Origin: Pectobacterium araliae
GTDB lineage: Bacteria; Pseudomonadota; Gammaproteobacteria; Enterobacterales; Enterobacteriaceae
Assembly (NCBI RefSeq): GCF_037076465.1
Contig: NZ_AP028908.1
Span: 2,852,001-2,916,000 of the forward strand
Reading direction: 5' to 3'
Length of the DNA stretch: 64,000 bases
Part shown: one piece after another, positions 51,414 through 59,720 of the stretch
How positions within the stretch are numbered: the stretch's first letter is position 1
Layout of the letters: every line of letters starts with the position of its first letter
Notes under the pieces: model-generated
The model's input: the letters and a program-made list of their open reading frames with translations, nothing else
Told to the model about the DNA's origin: nothing
Database searches by the model: none
Translations under genes and position numbers: made by a program

Positions 51414-52311
51414 TCATTGCCCCTTTTTTTCTGATACAGCCGATAACAGGCATGTGATCGAAATAATGCTTACTATCCAAAATAGCAGCACGCAATACAT
51501 CCGTTAGCACAACACCTGTCGCCGCCTCATCCAGATACCACGGCCCCGTGCTGAGGAAATCCCCTGAGAAGATGATCTGATCGAAAGCTGACCAACCATT
51601 ACGGTTCCCCGCTTTACTATAACAGGTTCCAAAATCATGTTGCTGTTCCTCAAACGAGAATGGCACCCGTGCCGAGAGCGTTTTCCAATAGGGATTATAG
51701 AGCCAATAATCGGGCTGGGAGAGTACCAATGCGCGATCGTTGGTTGCCGACAGGTTTTTAAATAGGCTGTGGGCATAAGGTTCATCGTTATAATCGCCCA
51801 TTAAAATCACCTGCTTTTGGTCAGCAAGAAGAGACTCAACAAAACCTCTTAGCCCAATAGAGCATTTATTTCTAAAATCCTCGGCAATGGTTCTTAACTG
51901 ACTTGGCCAGTGTGAAACCAGCATGTTTATTTCGCTGGGCGTTTCCGCTTTAAACGCTATTTTTAATTGTTGTGCAATTTTGAGCGACGAGCTGCCAATC
52001 CGACCAGTATGCGTCTTCCCTTGAGTGACCACGATGCGAGCTGAACGATAAAAATAGCCGATATCAAATTGGCCTCCGGTTAGCGTAATGTCATCCATAA
52101 ATTCAGATGCAATATCGATGTCCTGAAGCCCTTCAACCAGTAATTGGAAAGAGGTTTGATTCACTTCACAAATCGCTAATAGATCAATGTGTTCATGAAT
52201 AAAGAGATGTCTGATGATCTCAATAGCATCGGCGACGTTACCCCGATTTTGCCAATCTTTTATACCAGGAGGCGATATCGCACAGTTCCAAAAAGCAAAA
52301 CGAAAACTCAA
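51406..52311 (-). CDS. Endonuclease/exonuclease/phosphatase (EEP) superfamily protein
   Basis: A 301-residue protein with the EEP phosphoesterase motifs in order: FWNCAISP at the N terminus (Asn), LAICEVNQ (metal-binding Glu), LVSHWPSQ (His), ILMGDYNDEP (Asp and Asn of GDxN) and HYFDHMPVIG near the C terminus (catalytic DH). No signal peptide is visible, so it acts in the cytoplasm on nucleic acid, a nucleotide or a phospholipid. It is followed by an overlapping small acidic gene. The two-gene unit lies between conserved genes and is relatively AT-rich, in keeping with acquisition as a defence or toxin-like pair. Confidence 0.78.
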   Translation of the reverse strand: MSFRFAFWNCAISPPGIKDWQNRGNVADAIEIIRHLFIHEHIDLLAICEVNQTSFQLLVEGLQDIDIASEFMDDITLTGGQFDIGYFYRSARIVVTQGKTHTGRIGSSSLKIAQQLKIAFKAETPSEINMLVSHWPSQLRTIAEDFRNKCSIGLRGFVESLLADQKQVILMGDYNDEPYAHSLFKNLSATNDRALVLSQPDYWLYNPYWKTLSARVPFSFEEQQHDFGTCYSKAGNRNGWSAFDQIIFSGDFLSTGPWYLDEAATGVVLTDVLRAAILDSKHYFDHMPVIGCIRKKGAMNV

Positions 52312-52469
52312 TGTAATCAGCCTTGAGAGAGATAATCCTATACATTGAATTTAATCACAAATCGCTCTGCCATGGTAAGACGCGGGGGGAGATTTCGTGC
52401 CACTTCGCAGATTCAAAATATCATCTTGCCCAAAGTTCCAGCGATGCAATGAAAAGCAGAAAGAGCCTG

Positions 52470-52946
52470 CTAAATGGAAGGCTGCTGGCGGTAGGCCAGT
52501 GAGAAGACGTCGTAGAAATCAACGTCACCTTTCGTGCGTTGAATTTTTTCTATCCCGGCTTTCACAGCGGACGGCACCTGTTCGTTACGTAGCAACTTAT
52601 CCAATGTATCCTGCGATACATGGCGGATCGTAAACCACTCGCCGTTATAGCAAACGCGGAGATCCAGGGTATCGATGTCCTCAAAGCGATAGGTCGGATT
52701 AATATCTATCGAGAGTGCCAGCGACATCACCAGCAGGAAGACGGTAAAACCGATCAGGTAGGGCAAACCAAAATAAGGGGCGTAAAACAGGATCATCGCG
52801 ACTGGCACATAACTCACCAGCATCGCGGCAAACAAATAGGGATGTGACTGCATGAATTTGCGGCTAAAACGTATTTTATTATCGCGTTTTTCTTCCCGAT
52901 TAATACGTTCGATCTCTTCAGTCAGAAGGCGTTTTACTTCATCCAT
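52470..52946 (-). CDS. ylaC: YlaC family inner-membrane protein
   Basis: A 158-residue protein resembling E. coli YlaC (156 residues). MDEVKRLLTEEIERINREEKRDNK aligns with the YlaC N terminus, followed by RKFMQSHPYLF, two adjacent membrane spans (about residues 37-80) and the conserved soluble part with YRFEDIDTLDLRVCYNGEW and GDVDFYDVFSLA. The start at 52946 is chosen by that alignment. YlaC has no assigned biochemical role. The 158 bases to the nuclease gene show nothing recognisable. Confidence 0.88.
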   Translation of the reverse strand: MDEVKRLLTEEIERINREEKRDNKIRFSRKFMQSHPYLFAAMLVSYVPVAMILFYAPYFGLPYLIGFTVFLLVMSLALSIDINPTYRFEDIDTLDLRVCYNGEWFTIRHVSQDTLDKLLRNEQVPSAVKAGIEKIQRTKGDVDFYDVFSLAYRQQPSI

Positions 52947-53127
52947 CGTCATCACCATCATACGTATAAAAACTGTCATGCATTAACAAAAACACAACAC
53001 GGCTGGCGTTGATTAGAACATAGCCATACAAGAGATAACAGATACAGTTTTCGACAGATTGACTATAACAGTTCATCTGATGCCGGAATGAGCTATCCCG
53101 GCAACATAGATGACGACATTGCGAGGA

Positions 53128-53757
53128 TTACGGAATGGCAGGCATCGTGAGATCGGGATCGATCAGATTGTAAATCTGATTACCGAACACAGGTTGTTGC
53201 AGCAGTTTATCAACCGCCAGCGCCACATCCCAGCGTGACACCAATCCCAGTGTGGCCGCACCTTGTGTCAGTTGCGCATTGTGCGTTGCGACCACATCCA
53301 ACAGACCACCAGGACGAACAATACAGTGATCCAACGTACTGCTTTGTAACCAACTTTCTGCCAGCGATTTCTCACGCACTGCGAAACCAAACGCGGCTCT
53401 GGCACGTGCCGACAACTGCGCCCAACTATCGCCACAGCCCAGCGAGGTCACCAGTAGCATACGCTTGATACCCGCCAGTTCTGCACCGTCGATCACCGTC
53501 CGGTGACCCTGATAATTTACCGTGCCGCCACCCATCGTCGATACCACAATGGCGGACGACCCAGCTACACGACAGGCTTCCGCGACCGTTTCCGGGTCAC
53601 AGGCATCGCCTTCTACTACCGTCATCCCCTGTTCACGCCAGTGTTTGGCCTGCTCAGGGTTGCGTAATACCAGTACTACCGCCTGCTCGCACTCAATAGC
53701 TCGCTGTAATAAGCAGGCGCCGACCCCATTGCCTGCGCCAAAAAGTAACCATGTCAT
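53128..53757 (-). CDS. chuY: ChuY-like NAD(P)H-dependent anaerobilin reductase
   Basis: A 209-residue NAD(P)-binding protein with a variant Rossmann loop LLFGAGNGVGACLLQRAIE at the start and the SDR-like VVSTMGGGTVNYQGHRTVID segment. The last gene of a chuW-chuX-chuY order, it overlaps the previous gene as ATGA. In enterohaemorrhagic E. coli ChuY reduces anaerobilin, the product of anaerobic heme opening by ChuW. That role is inferred here from family and position. Confidence 0.82.
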   Translation of the reverse strand: MTWLLFGAGNGVGACLLQRAIECEQAVVLVLRNPEQAKHWREQGMTVVEGDACDPETVAEACRVAGSSAIVVSTMGGGTVNYQGHRTVIDGAELAGIKRMLLVTSLGCGDSWAQLSARARAAFGFAVREKSLAESWLQSSTLDHCIVRPGGLLDVVATHNAQLTQGAATLGLVSRWDVALAVDKLLQQPVFGNQIYNLIDPDLTMPAIP

Positions 53758-54254
53758 ACCTGCTCCGGTTGTAATTCACTCGCCAGCGCATGGAACGCCT
53801 CAACCTGAGCGCTCAGCAACTGGCGGTGGCTGTCTCGTCCAAGGAAGATTTTAAACATCGCCGCACCACTGGCATTAAAGAACACCACAGAGGCTGTGTC
53901 CATCCCCATGAACTTACGTTCAATAAACGCAATGTGCTGACAGCTCGTCGCACGGATATGTCCGCTCAGGCCATTTTTGCCACGTAAATTAAAATAACCG
54001 TGACGATGCGTACCGGTGGGTAGCTCGCTCTTAAACTCCAGAATCGCATCCGCCGTGTGACTAATTAGCGTCACTTCACCCCAGGTCGCAATCGTGTCCC
54101 ACACCCGATCGAACCGATCGCCCGTCGCCAGCGTACGCTGAGCCACAGGCAGCGCCTCAACGACGGCAAACAACGAGGTATTATATTTTCCGGCAATCTC
54201 TTCCAATGTGCCATCAGGGTTGGTTGCCAGTAATTCATTCAGCGTCATGGTCAT
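53754..54254 (-). CDS. chuX: Heme utilisation carrier protein ChuX/HutX
   Basis: A 166-residue cytosolic heme-binding protein. The NPDGTLEEIAGKYNTSLFAVVEALP start, YFNLRGKNGLSGHIRATSCQHIAFIERKFMGMDTASVVFFN core and FKIFLGRD region are typical of the HutX/ChuX family, which stores or hands on heme inside the cell. A GGAGACG ribosome site precedes the ATG. It sits between chuW and chuY in a Fur-box-preceded operon. Confidence 0.9.
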   Translation of the reverse strand: MTMTLNELLATNPDGTLEEIAGKYNTSLFAVVEALPVAQRTLATGDRFDRVWDTIATWGEVTLISHTADAILEFKSELPTGTHRHGYFNLRGKNGLSGHIRATSCQHIAFIERKFMGMDTASVVFFNASGAAMFKIFLGRDSHRQLLSAQVEAFHALASELQPEQV

Positions 54255-54268
54255 CGTTGCGTCTCCGG

Positions 54269-55582
54269 TTAGTGCGCATGCTCTTCGGCATTAAGTTGAG
54301 GAATAATTTGTTGTAATGCCTGCATCAGATTATTCGCCCAGAAGCGGCCATCGTTAGTCAGGCGCAGGCAGGTGGAATCGTCACAGGTCAACCCGGCCTG
54401 ATGCCACTGGCTCAGCAAGGGCTGAAGTTCACGGGCATGCTGGGTAAGCTGCGGCAGTTTGATACGACCGACCTCAATGCCCGCCTGAAGCTGATGCTGC
54501 CACGGCCCAGTAGAACTGGCTGGCGTCATCATCATGATCGGTTTTTGCCCCTGTTCGATCTGCTGATAATAACGCTCCAGACTGCGCTCCATCATGTAGG
54601 CTTGCCCGTTTAAATTGCCGCCAGCACCGCTTCCCATCGCCAGACAGTCCGCACCTTGCTTAATCAACAGGTTGTACAAATTACGTTCACGCGTGGTGCG
54701 CGCCCAGTGGCTGTTACTAAGCTGGTGCCAGCCTGCATCGGCGAGAAACGCCGCCCCCGTCCGGTAGAAATCACGTCGGGCGACGACATCAGGCAGTGCA
54801 ACACGCTGGTTTTCGGCCGCTTTCGCCAGCGGTGTTGTCGGTAACAGATTAAGCGCATACAGATCGACACCATCTAGCGGCAAATCGCTGACGATCGCCA
54901 AATCTTCACGCCAGATTTCCGGCGTTTGTCCCGGCAGGCCAAACATCAGGTCGCAGACGACTGCCGCCCTGTCGCGTTCACACAGTCGCTCAAGGAAGCG
55001 AATTGACTGCTGTTTATCTGAGGTGCGTGCCATCCGCTGACGAATTCGGGTATCAAACGTCTGAATCCCGATGGAGAAGCGGTTCGCCCCCGCATCCAGG
55101 CAGGCATCGATCCGCTCATCATCAAAATCCATCGCTCGCCCTTCTACCGTGATTTCACAGTCTGGTGCCAGCGGCAGAGAGGTTCGGATCGCCCGAATAA
55201 TCTGCGACAGTTCATTCGCTGCCAGCGCCGTTGGCGTACCGCCACCAAAGTAAACCGCATGAATCGGCGCAGACTGATGCAGCGGGCTGTCCGCTTCCAT
55301 CGCCAATTCCTGCAACAGATAGCGCGTATAGGTCGCCGTGCTGTCATCACGCAGTTTGTTCTGGTAAAAGCCGCAGAACGTGCAGTGCGTAGCACAGAAA
55401 GGAATATGCAGATAGAGCAGACGCTTACGAGCAGGCAATGTTTGCTGCTTCAGCGCCTGCCAACCGGCCGGAATCTGTTCTGGTGAGAGTGGCACATGGT
55501 TGCGCCAAGGCATTGCCATACGTCGGGCACCAAAAGGCTGCTCACCGGGCTCGGCATAATACGGCGTCAAATCGATGTTCAT
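54269..55582 (-). CDS. chuW: Anaerobic heme-degrading radical SAM methyltransferase ChuW/HutW
   Basis: A 437-residue radical SAM enzyme related to coproporphyrinogen dehydrogenase HemN. The cluster motif is CATHCTFC near residue 62, followed by VYFGGGTPTAL and FSIGIQTFDTRIRQRM. In E. coli O157 ChuW opens the heme ring without oxygen, releasing iron and forming anaerobilin. The gene leads an operon with chuX and chuY, with a Fur box about 30-50 bases upstream, so iron starvation should induce it. No heme receptor or transporter gene is adjacent. Confidence 0.9.
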   Translation of the reverse strand: MNIDLTPYYAEPGEQPFGARRMAMPWRNHVPLSPEQIPAGWQALKQQTLPARKRLLYLHIPFCATHCTFCGFYQNKLRDDSTATYTRYLLQELAMEADSPLHQSAPIHAVYFGGGTPTALAANELSQIIRAIRTSLPLAPDCEITVEGRAMDFDDERIDACLDAGANRFSIGIQTFDTRIRQRMARTSDKQQSIRFLERLCERDRAAVVCDLMFGLPGQTPEIWREDLAIVSDLPLDGVDLYALNLLPTTPLAKAAENQRVALPDVVARRDFYRTGAAFLADAGWHQLSNSHWARTTRERNLYNLLIKQGADCLAMGSGAGGNLNGQAYMMERSLERYYQQIEQGQKPIMMMTPASSTGPWQHQLQAGIEVGRIKLPQLTQHARELQPLLSQWHQAGLTCDDSTCLRLTNDGRFWANNLMQALQQIIPQLNAEEHAH

Positions 55583-55613
55583 TAACGGCCCCCCAAATAA
55601 TCAATAAAATAAA

Positions 55614-55632
55614 TTAAATGATAATTATTTTT
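55614..55632. promoter_or_regulatory. Fur box upstream of chuWXY
   Basis: The 19-mer containing AAATGATAATTATTTTT matches the classic Fur consensus GATAATGATAATCATTATC at about 13 of 19 positions by eye, 32 bases upstream of the chuW start. It is a likely iron-dependent operator. Confidence 0.75.
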
Positions 55633-55924
55633 ATTTGGCAACGTGGCGACAGCGTAAATGAATGTGCTGAATTTAAGTGCGACAAAATAGCGACATGGAT
55701 TAACAAACTGTTTGCTTTTATGCAAACTGAAAGCCCTGCAAAAAAAATCACACTGCTGTGTTATTTCAGATAGTTAGGGTACATCCGTCTTTTCTTTTTT
55801 AACAAGTACGAAAAAAATACCGCGTTTATTAAAGTTCGTTAATTTGGGTGATAAGCAGGCAGGATCGGTGAATATTTCAGCGCTATGGCATGAGTAAAAA
55901 AGATAAGTAGAGAAGAGAAAGAAA

Positions 55925-55971
55925 AACTCAAAATAGCCGACCTTCAGCCATTGTGTAGATCTGAAGGTCGG
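55925..55971 (-). terminator. Intrinsic terminator of ybiT
   Basis: CCGACCTTCAG and CTGAAGGTCGG pair perfectly over 11 bp with a 13-base loop. On the minus strand the stem is followed by CTATTTTGAGTTTTT, just after the ybiT stop. The remaining gap back to the Fur box (about 55633-55924) is AT-rich and shows no gene. Confidence 0.75.
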
Positions 55972-55979
55972 TATATGAC

Positions 55980-57572
55980 TTACTGAATACCCTGACTGCG
56001 CAGGTAATCTTCATAGTTGCCGGTGAAGTCGATCACTTTATTTGGCGTAATTTCCAGAATACGAGTCGCCAACGAGCTGACAAATTCACGGTCATGAGAG
56101 ACAAACAGCAGCGTCCCTTCATACATTTCCAGCGCCATATTCAGCGATTCAATGGATTCCATATCAAGGTGGTTGGTCGGTTCATCCATCACCAGAATAT
56201 TCGGACGCTGCATCATTAGCTTACCGAACAGCATGCGACCTTTTTCACCACCGGATAACACCTTCACTTTCTTCTTGATATCGTCCTGGCTGAACAGCAA
56301 ACGACCGAGTACGCTGCGCACGGCTTGCTCGTCGTCTTTTTCCTGTTTCCACTGACTCATCCAGTCAAAAACGGTCAGCGTCTCATCGAATTCGTATTCG
56401 TGATCCTGCGCGTAGTAGCCAATTTTTGAGTTTTCAGACCATTTCACGGTGCCGCTATCCGGCTCGAAATCACCGACCAGCGTTTTCAGCAATGTCGATT
56501 TACCGATACCATTGGCACCCAAAATAGCGACTTTTTCACCCACTTCAACCATCAGACCCAGCTTGCTAAACAGCGGGCCGTTATCAAAACCTTTGCTCAA
56601 CGCTTCCACTTCCAGCGCATTACGGAACAGCTTCTTATCCTGATCAAAACGGATAAACGGGTTTTGACGGCTGGACGCTTTCACTTCATCCAACTGGATT
56701 TTGTCGATCTGGCGCGCACGCGATGTCGCCTGCTTGGATTTAGAGGCGTTGGCGCTAAAGCGGCTGACGAACGATTGCAGTTCGGAAATCTGCGCTTTTT
56801 TCTTGGCGTTATCGGACAGTAAACGCTCACGAGCCTGCGTCGCTGCCGTCATGTATTCATCATAGTTACCGGGATAAATACGCAGCTCGCCGTAGTCCAG
56901 ATCTGCCATGTGCGTACAGACCATGTTCAGGAAGTGACGGTCATGCGAGATGATGATCATGGTGCTGTTACGTTCATTCAGCACCTGCTCCAACCAACGA
57001 ATAGTATCGATATCCAGGTTGTTGGTTGGCTCGTCGAGTAGCAGGATATCGGGATCGGCAAACAGCGCCTGCGCCAACAGGACACGCAGTTTCCAACCGG
57101 GCGCAATTTCACTCATCAAGCCATAGTGCTGCTCAACGGGAATCCCCACGCCCAGCAACAACTCGCCCGCGCGTGATTCTGCGCTGTAACCATCCATCTC
57201 ACCGTATTGCACTTCAAGATCGGCGACTTTATAGCCGTCGGCTTCGCTCATTTCAGCCAATGAATAGATACGGTCACGCTCTTCTTTTACCGCCCACAGC
57301 TCGCCGTGACCCATGATAACGGTATCCAGCACGCTGTATTTTTCGAACGCGAACTGATCCTGACGCAGTTTACCCAGACGTTCATTAGGATCGAGGAAGA
57401 CGTTACCGCCGCTCGACACCAGATCGCCGCCGAGAATCTTCATAAAGGTGGATTTGCCGCAGCCATTCGCGCCAATCAAACCGTAACGGTTGCCGCCGCC
57501 AAATTTAACGGAAATGTTTTCAAACAACGGCTTGCTGCCGAACTGCATGGTGATATTGTTGGTACTTAACAC
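55980..57572 (-). CDS. ybiT: ABC-F family ATPase YbiT
   Basis: A 530-residue soluble double-cassette ATPase of the ABC-F group, associated with the ribosome and translation control. Walker A motifs are [10 protein letters not shown] near residue 33 and GANGIGKST near 350, with [11 protein letters not shown] and [11 protein letters not shown] as Walker B segments. The linker [23 protein letters not shown] is as in E. coli YbiT. I chose the GTG at 57572 (reading [12 protein letters not shown]) because it gives exactly the E. coli length; an in-frame ATG 13 codons earlier would extend it. No transmembrane domain is present. Confidence 0.9.
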   Translation of the reverse strand: MLSTNNITMQFGSKPLFENISVKFGGGNRYGLIGANGCGKSTFMKILGGDLVSSGGNVFLDPNERLGKLRQDQFAFEKYSVLDTVIMGHGELWAVKEERDRIYSLAEMSEADGYKVADLEVQYGEMDGYSAESRAGELLLGVGIPVEQHYGLMSEIAPGWKLRVLLAQALFADPDILLLDEPTNNLDIDTIRWLEQVLNERNSTMIIISHDRHFLNMVCTHMADLDYGELRIYPGNYDEYMTAATQARERLLSDNAKKKAQISELQSFVSRFSANASKSKQATSRARQIDKIQLDEVKASSRQNPFIRFDQDKKLFRNALEVEALSKGFDNGPLFSKLGLMVEVGEKVAILGANGIGKSTLLKTLVGDFEPDSGTVKWSENSKIGYYAQDHEYEFDETLTVFDWMSQWKQEKDDEQAVRSVLGRLLFSQDDIKKKVKVLSGGEKGRMLFGKLMMQRPNILVMDEPTNHLDMESIESLNMALEMYEGTLLFVSHDREFVSSLATRILEITPNKVIDFTGNYEDYLRSQGIQ

Positions 57573-57689
57573 AGCACTTATACTCGAGTCGGAATGTGAT
57601 TTGGCGCGCATTATGCCACAAGCGCGCGCCAGGATCGCGGTTAGTTTTGAGTAATATTTAAGCGATGGCGCATACAGGAGAGAAATGCG

Positions 57690-58586
57690 ATGTCTATAGT
57701 ACGTCGTTTCAAACAGGTCGACGTTTTCACCCAGCAGCCTTTCAAGGGCAATCCGCTTGCCGTGGTTATGGAGGCAAAGGGATTAACCGATGCGCAAATG
57801 CAGGATATCGCGCGTTGGACAAACCTGTCAGAAACCACGTTTGTCCTGCCCGCTACCGATCCCTTGGCGGATTACCACGTCCGTATTTTTACGCCAGAAT
57901 CGGAGATGCCTTTTGCCGGACACCCCACGCTAGGCACCGCACATGCCATGCTGGAAGGAGGATTGTGCCCTAAATCTCTAGGTCAATTGGTGCAGCAATG
58001 CGGCGTTGGCTTAGTACCGATCAACATCGGTGATGATGGGAGTCTGGCGTTTCACGCACCACAGGCCACTATCGTTCCGTTTGATGATGAACACACACCG
58101 CTGCTGGAAAAAACGCTGGGCATAACCGACCTTGGTACTGCCAGCATCGATAAGCACTATCCTCCCACCGCCGTACATATGGGCATTCGCTGGCTCGTGA
58201 TTCGGGTAGACAGTGCCGACACCTGTCTTAGCATCATACCGAATGCAGAAGCGCTCGCCGTCGTACAGAACCTCAGCCAGACCAACGGCATCGCCATCTA
58301 TGGCCCGTACGATAACGCGATGCCCGCCGATTATGAAGTTCGCGCGTTCTATATTGAACGCGGCCATCTCAAAGAAGATCCGGTCACAGGCAGCGCTAAC
58401 GCCTGCCTGGCTGCACTGCTTCGTCAGCAGCACTCCACCAATAACGTCACCGCGCCACTCAGCTACCTTGCTCGACAGGGCACCATGCTGCACTGCGATG
58501 GCCGCATTACCGTGACGTACCTGAACGATGAGCCGTGGATCGGTGGGCATAGCGTCACAATCGTTGACGGGACATTGCAGTATTAA
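57690..58586 (+). CDS. PhzF family isomerase-like protein
   Basis: A 298-residue protein of the diaminopimelate-epimerase fold PhzF family. The start [23 protein letters not shown], the active-site LSETTFVL with the catalytic glutamate near residue 46, [20 protein letters not shown], and [16 protein letters not shown] near 235 are diagnostic. Such proteins catalyse proton shifts or isomerisations on small metabolites; PhzF itself acts in phenazine synthesis, but no other phenazine gene is present. It is followed 14 bases later by an acetyltransferase gene, forming a likely two-gene operon. Confidence 0.88.
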   Translation: MSIVRRFKQVDVFTQQPFKGNPLAVVMEAKGLTDAQMQDIARWTNLSETTFVLPATDPLADYHVRIFTPESEMPFAGHPTLGTAHAMLEGGLCPKSLGQLVQQCGVGLVPINIGDDGSLAFHAPQATIVPFDDEHTPLLEKTLGITDLGTASIDKHYPPTAVHMGIRWLVIRVDSADTCLSIIPNAEALAVVQNLSQTNGIAIYGPYDNAMPADYEVRAFYIERGHLKEDPVTGSANACLAALLRQQHSTNNVTAPLSYLARQGTMLHCDGRITVTYLNDEPWIGGHSVTIVDGTLQY

Positions 58587-58600
58587 CAGGGAGAGAGTTT

Positions 58601-59146
58601 ATGGAAACGTTATCTATAGATGCGCTGTACGAATTAAAGCATCTGCCCCATCTACGCCTAACAATACAGGAAGAGCGCGATGCCGATGTGCTCTTCACCC
58701 TGATCCAACAGGAAAAATCGCGGCTGCGGCGAACATTGCCTTGGCCAGATTCCGTCAAGACCGTTGATGACACACGTGAAACCATTCGCGGCAACAGAAA
58801 GGAATTCTTCGCCAAAACAGCCGCCGTATATGTCATCCGCTGGGACGACATGCTAGCTGGCATCGTTTCCTTCAATACGATTCAGGATAAAGAAGGTGTC
58901 ATCGGGTATTGGATCGCAGAAGCATTTGAAGGTAAGGGCATCGTTTCTCAAGCCGTTAGTACACTGATAGCAGCCTATGCCGATGCAAGCCTCATTGAGC
59001 GCTGTATCATCAAAGCGTCAACCGCCAACACGCGCAGCAACGCCGTCGCCCAACGGCTTGGTTTCCGTTTTCATCACACGGAAAAAAACGCCGAGAAGAT
59101 CGGCGAACAGTGGTTCGATCACAAGATTTATCACTATTCCACCTGA
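58601..59146 (+). CDS. GNAT acetyltransferase, RimL-like
   Basis: A 181-residue N-acetyltransferase similar in layout to E. coli RimL, which acetylates the N terminus of ribosomal protein L7/L12. LPWPDSVKTVDDTRETIRGN near residue 45, AGIVSFNTIQ, IGYWIAEAFEGKGIVSQAV (the acetyl-CoA loop) and AQRLGFRFHH are visible. A GGGAGAGAG ribosome site precedes the ATG. Paired with the PhzF-like gene, it could alternatively be a self-resistance or small-molecule acetyltransferase. The true rimL may lie elsewhere. Confidence 0.82.
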   Translation: METLSIDALYELKHLPHLRLTIQEERDADVLFTLIQQEKSRLRRTLPWPDSVKTVDDTRETIRGNRKEFFAKTAAVYVIRWDDMLAGIVSFNTIQDKEGVIGYWIAEAFEGKGIVSQAVSTLIAAYADASLIERCIIKASTANTRSNAVAQRLGFRFHHTEKNAEKIGEQWFDHKIYHYST

Positions 59147-59251
59147 CATGACCTCGTATTGTCTTCCCTCACCTGATTCGCTGCTCTATCGGGCGCGCAT
59201 CAGGTTCTTTTCGCTCTGCGGTGCATTCCATTTGCCAATTCGTTATATTTT

Positions 59252-59267
59252 TGTGACCAACATCACA
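59252..59267. promoter_or_regulatory. CRP site 1 upstream of the small gene
   Basis: TGTGACCAACATCACA is a full match to the CRP consensus TGTGA-N6-TCACA. Its centre is about 50 bases upstream of the predicted start of transcription of the 32-residue gene. Confidence 0.85.
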
Positions 59268-59273
59268 AAAATG

Positions 59274-59302
59274 TTGAAATCCAATTTCATCTCCGCTACC
59301 AT
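59274..59302 (+). promoter_or_regulatory. Sigma-70 promoter of the small gene
   Basis: TTGAAA (59274-59279), a 17-base spacer and TACCAT (59297-59302) form a plausible sigma-70 promoter lying between two CRP sites. Transcription would start near 59309, giving an RNA of roughly 195 bases to the terminator. Confidence 0.55.
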
Positions 59303-59308
59303 TAAAAA

Positions 59309-59324
59309 CGTGATGAACATCACA
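59309..59324. promoter_or_regulatory. CRP site 2 over the predicted start site
   Basis: CGTGATGAACATCACA matches the CRP consensus at nine of ten informative positions. It overlaps the predicted transcription start, which would suit repression or fine tuning, whereas site 1 could activate. Its spacing from site 1 is 57 bases. Confidence 0.75.
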
Positions 59325-59353
59325 TTTAATTAACCCGTTAGAGGAGTCTGAAA

Positions 59354-59452
59354 ATGGCTATGTTTAGTAAAATCACCAAATTCTTTAAAAGAATGGGAGA
59401 TGTTTATGTCAGCTATTGTGAACGTATTGGGTCAATCATCAGCCCGTTCTGA
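59354..59452 (+). CDS. 32-residue basic amphipathic small protein, CRP-linked
   Basis: A short gene with every expected signal: a GAGGAG ribosome site seven or more bases before the ATG, two CRP sites with a promoter between them, and an intrinsic terminator 20 bases after the stop. The product begins MAMFSKITKFFKRMGD and ends YCERIGSIISPF. The middle can form an amphipathic helix with Phe, Ile, Val and Tyr on one face and Lys, Arg on the other, suggesting a peripheral membrane peptide. I do not recognise it. The transcript could also act as a base-pairing RNA. It lies just upstream of the trehalose PTS genes. Confidence 0.7.
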   Translation: MAMFSKITKFFKRMGDVYVSYCERIGSIISPF

Positions 59453-59472
59453 TTGTGATGTAAACAATCTCT

Positions 59473-59505
59473 AAAGCCGCCTTCTATCAGGCGGCTTTTG
59501 TTTTT
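59473..59505 (+). terminator. Intrinsic terminator of the small gene
   Basis: AAAGCCGCC and GGCGGCTTT pair over 9 bp around an 8-base loop, followed by TTGTTTTT. It separates the short transcript from treB. The rest of the gap to 59720 shows no gene and no clear operator. Confidence 0.88.
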
Positions 59506-59720
59506 CTTACGCCGCTATTCCCGTTAATCTTCCTTTCCTTTTTGTCTACCCGCACAGCACAGATTTGTGCAGCATGCCGCATGCCTGAACATTCTCTTTT
59601 AAAAACAGCCCAATGCATTTCTCTCTCACAGCAAAGTCACCATTAACAGACTATGCTTTTCTGTAGCTGTACTTGCTTCGCGTCCCCGACGTCTGCGCTA
59701 AAAGATAAAAAGGACTGACT

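Noticed and set aside
53041..53110. TGCCGG/CCGGCA hairpin after chuY as an intrinsic terminator
   Set aside because: Short stem, no T tract on the minus strand; not enough to call.
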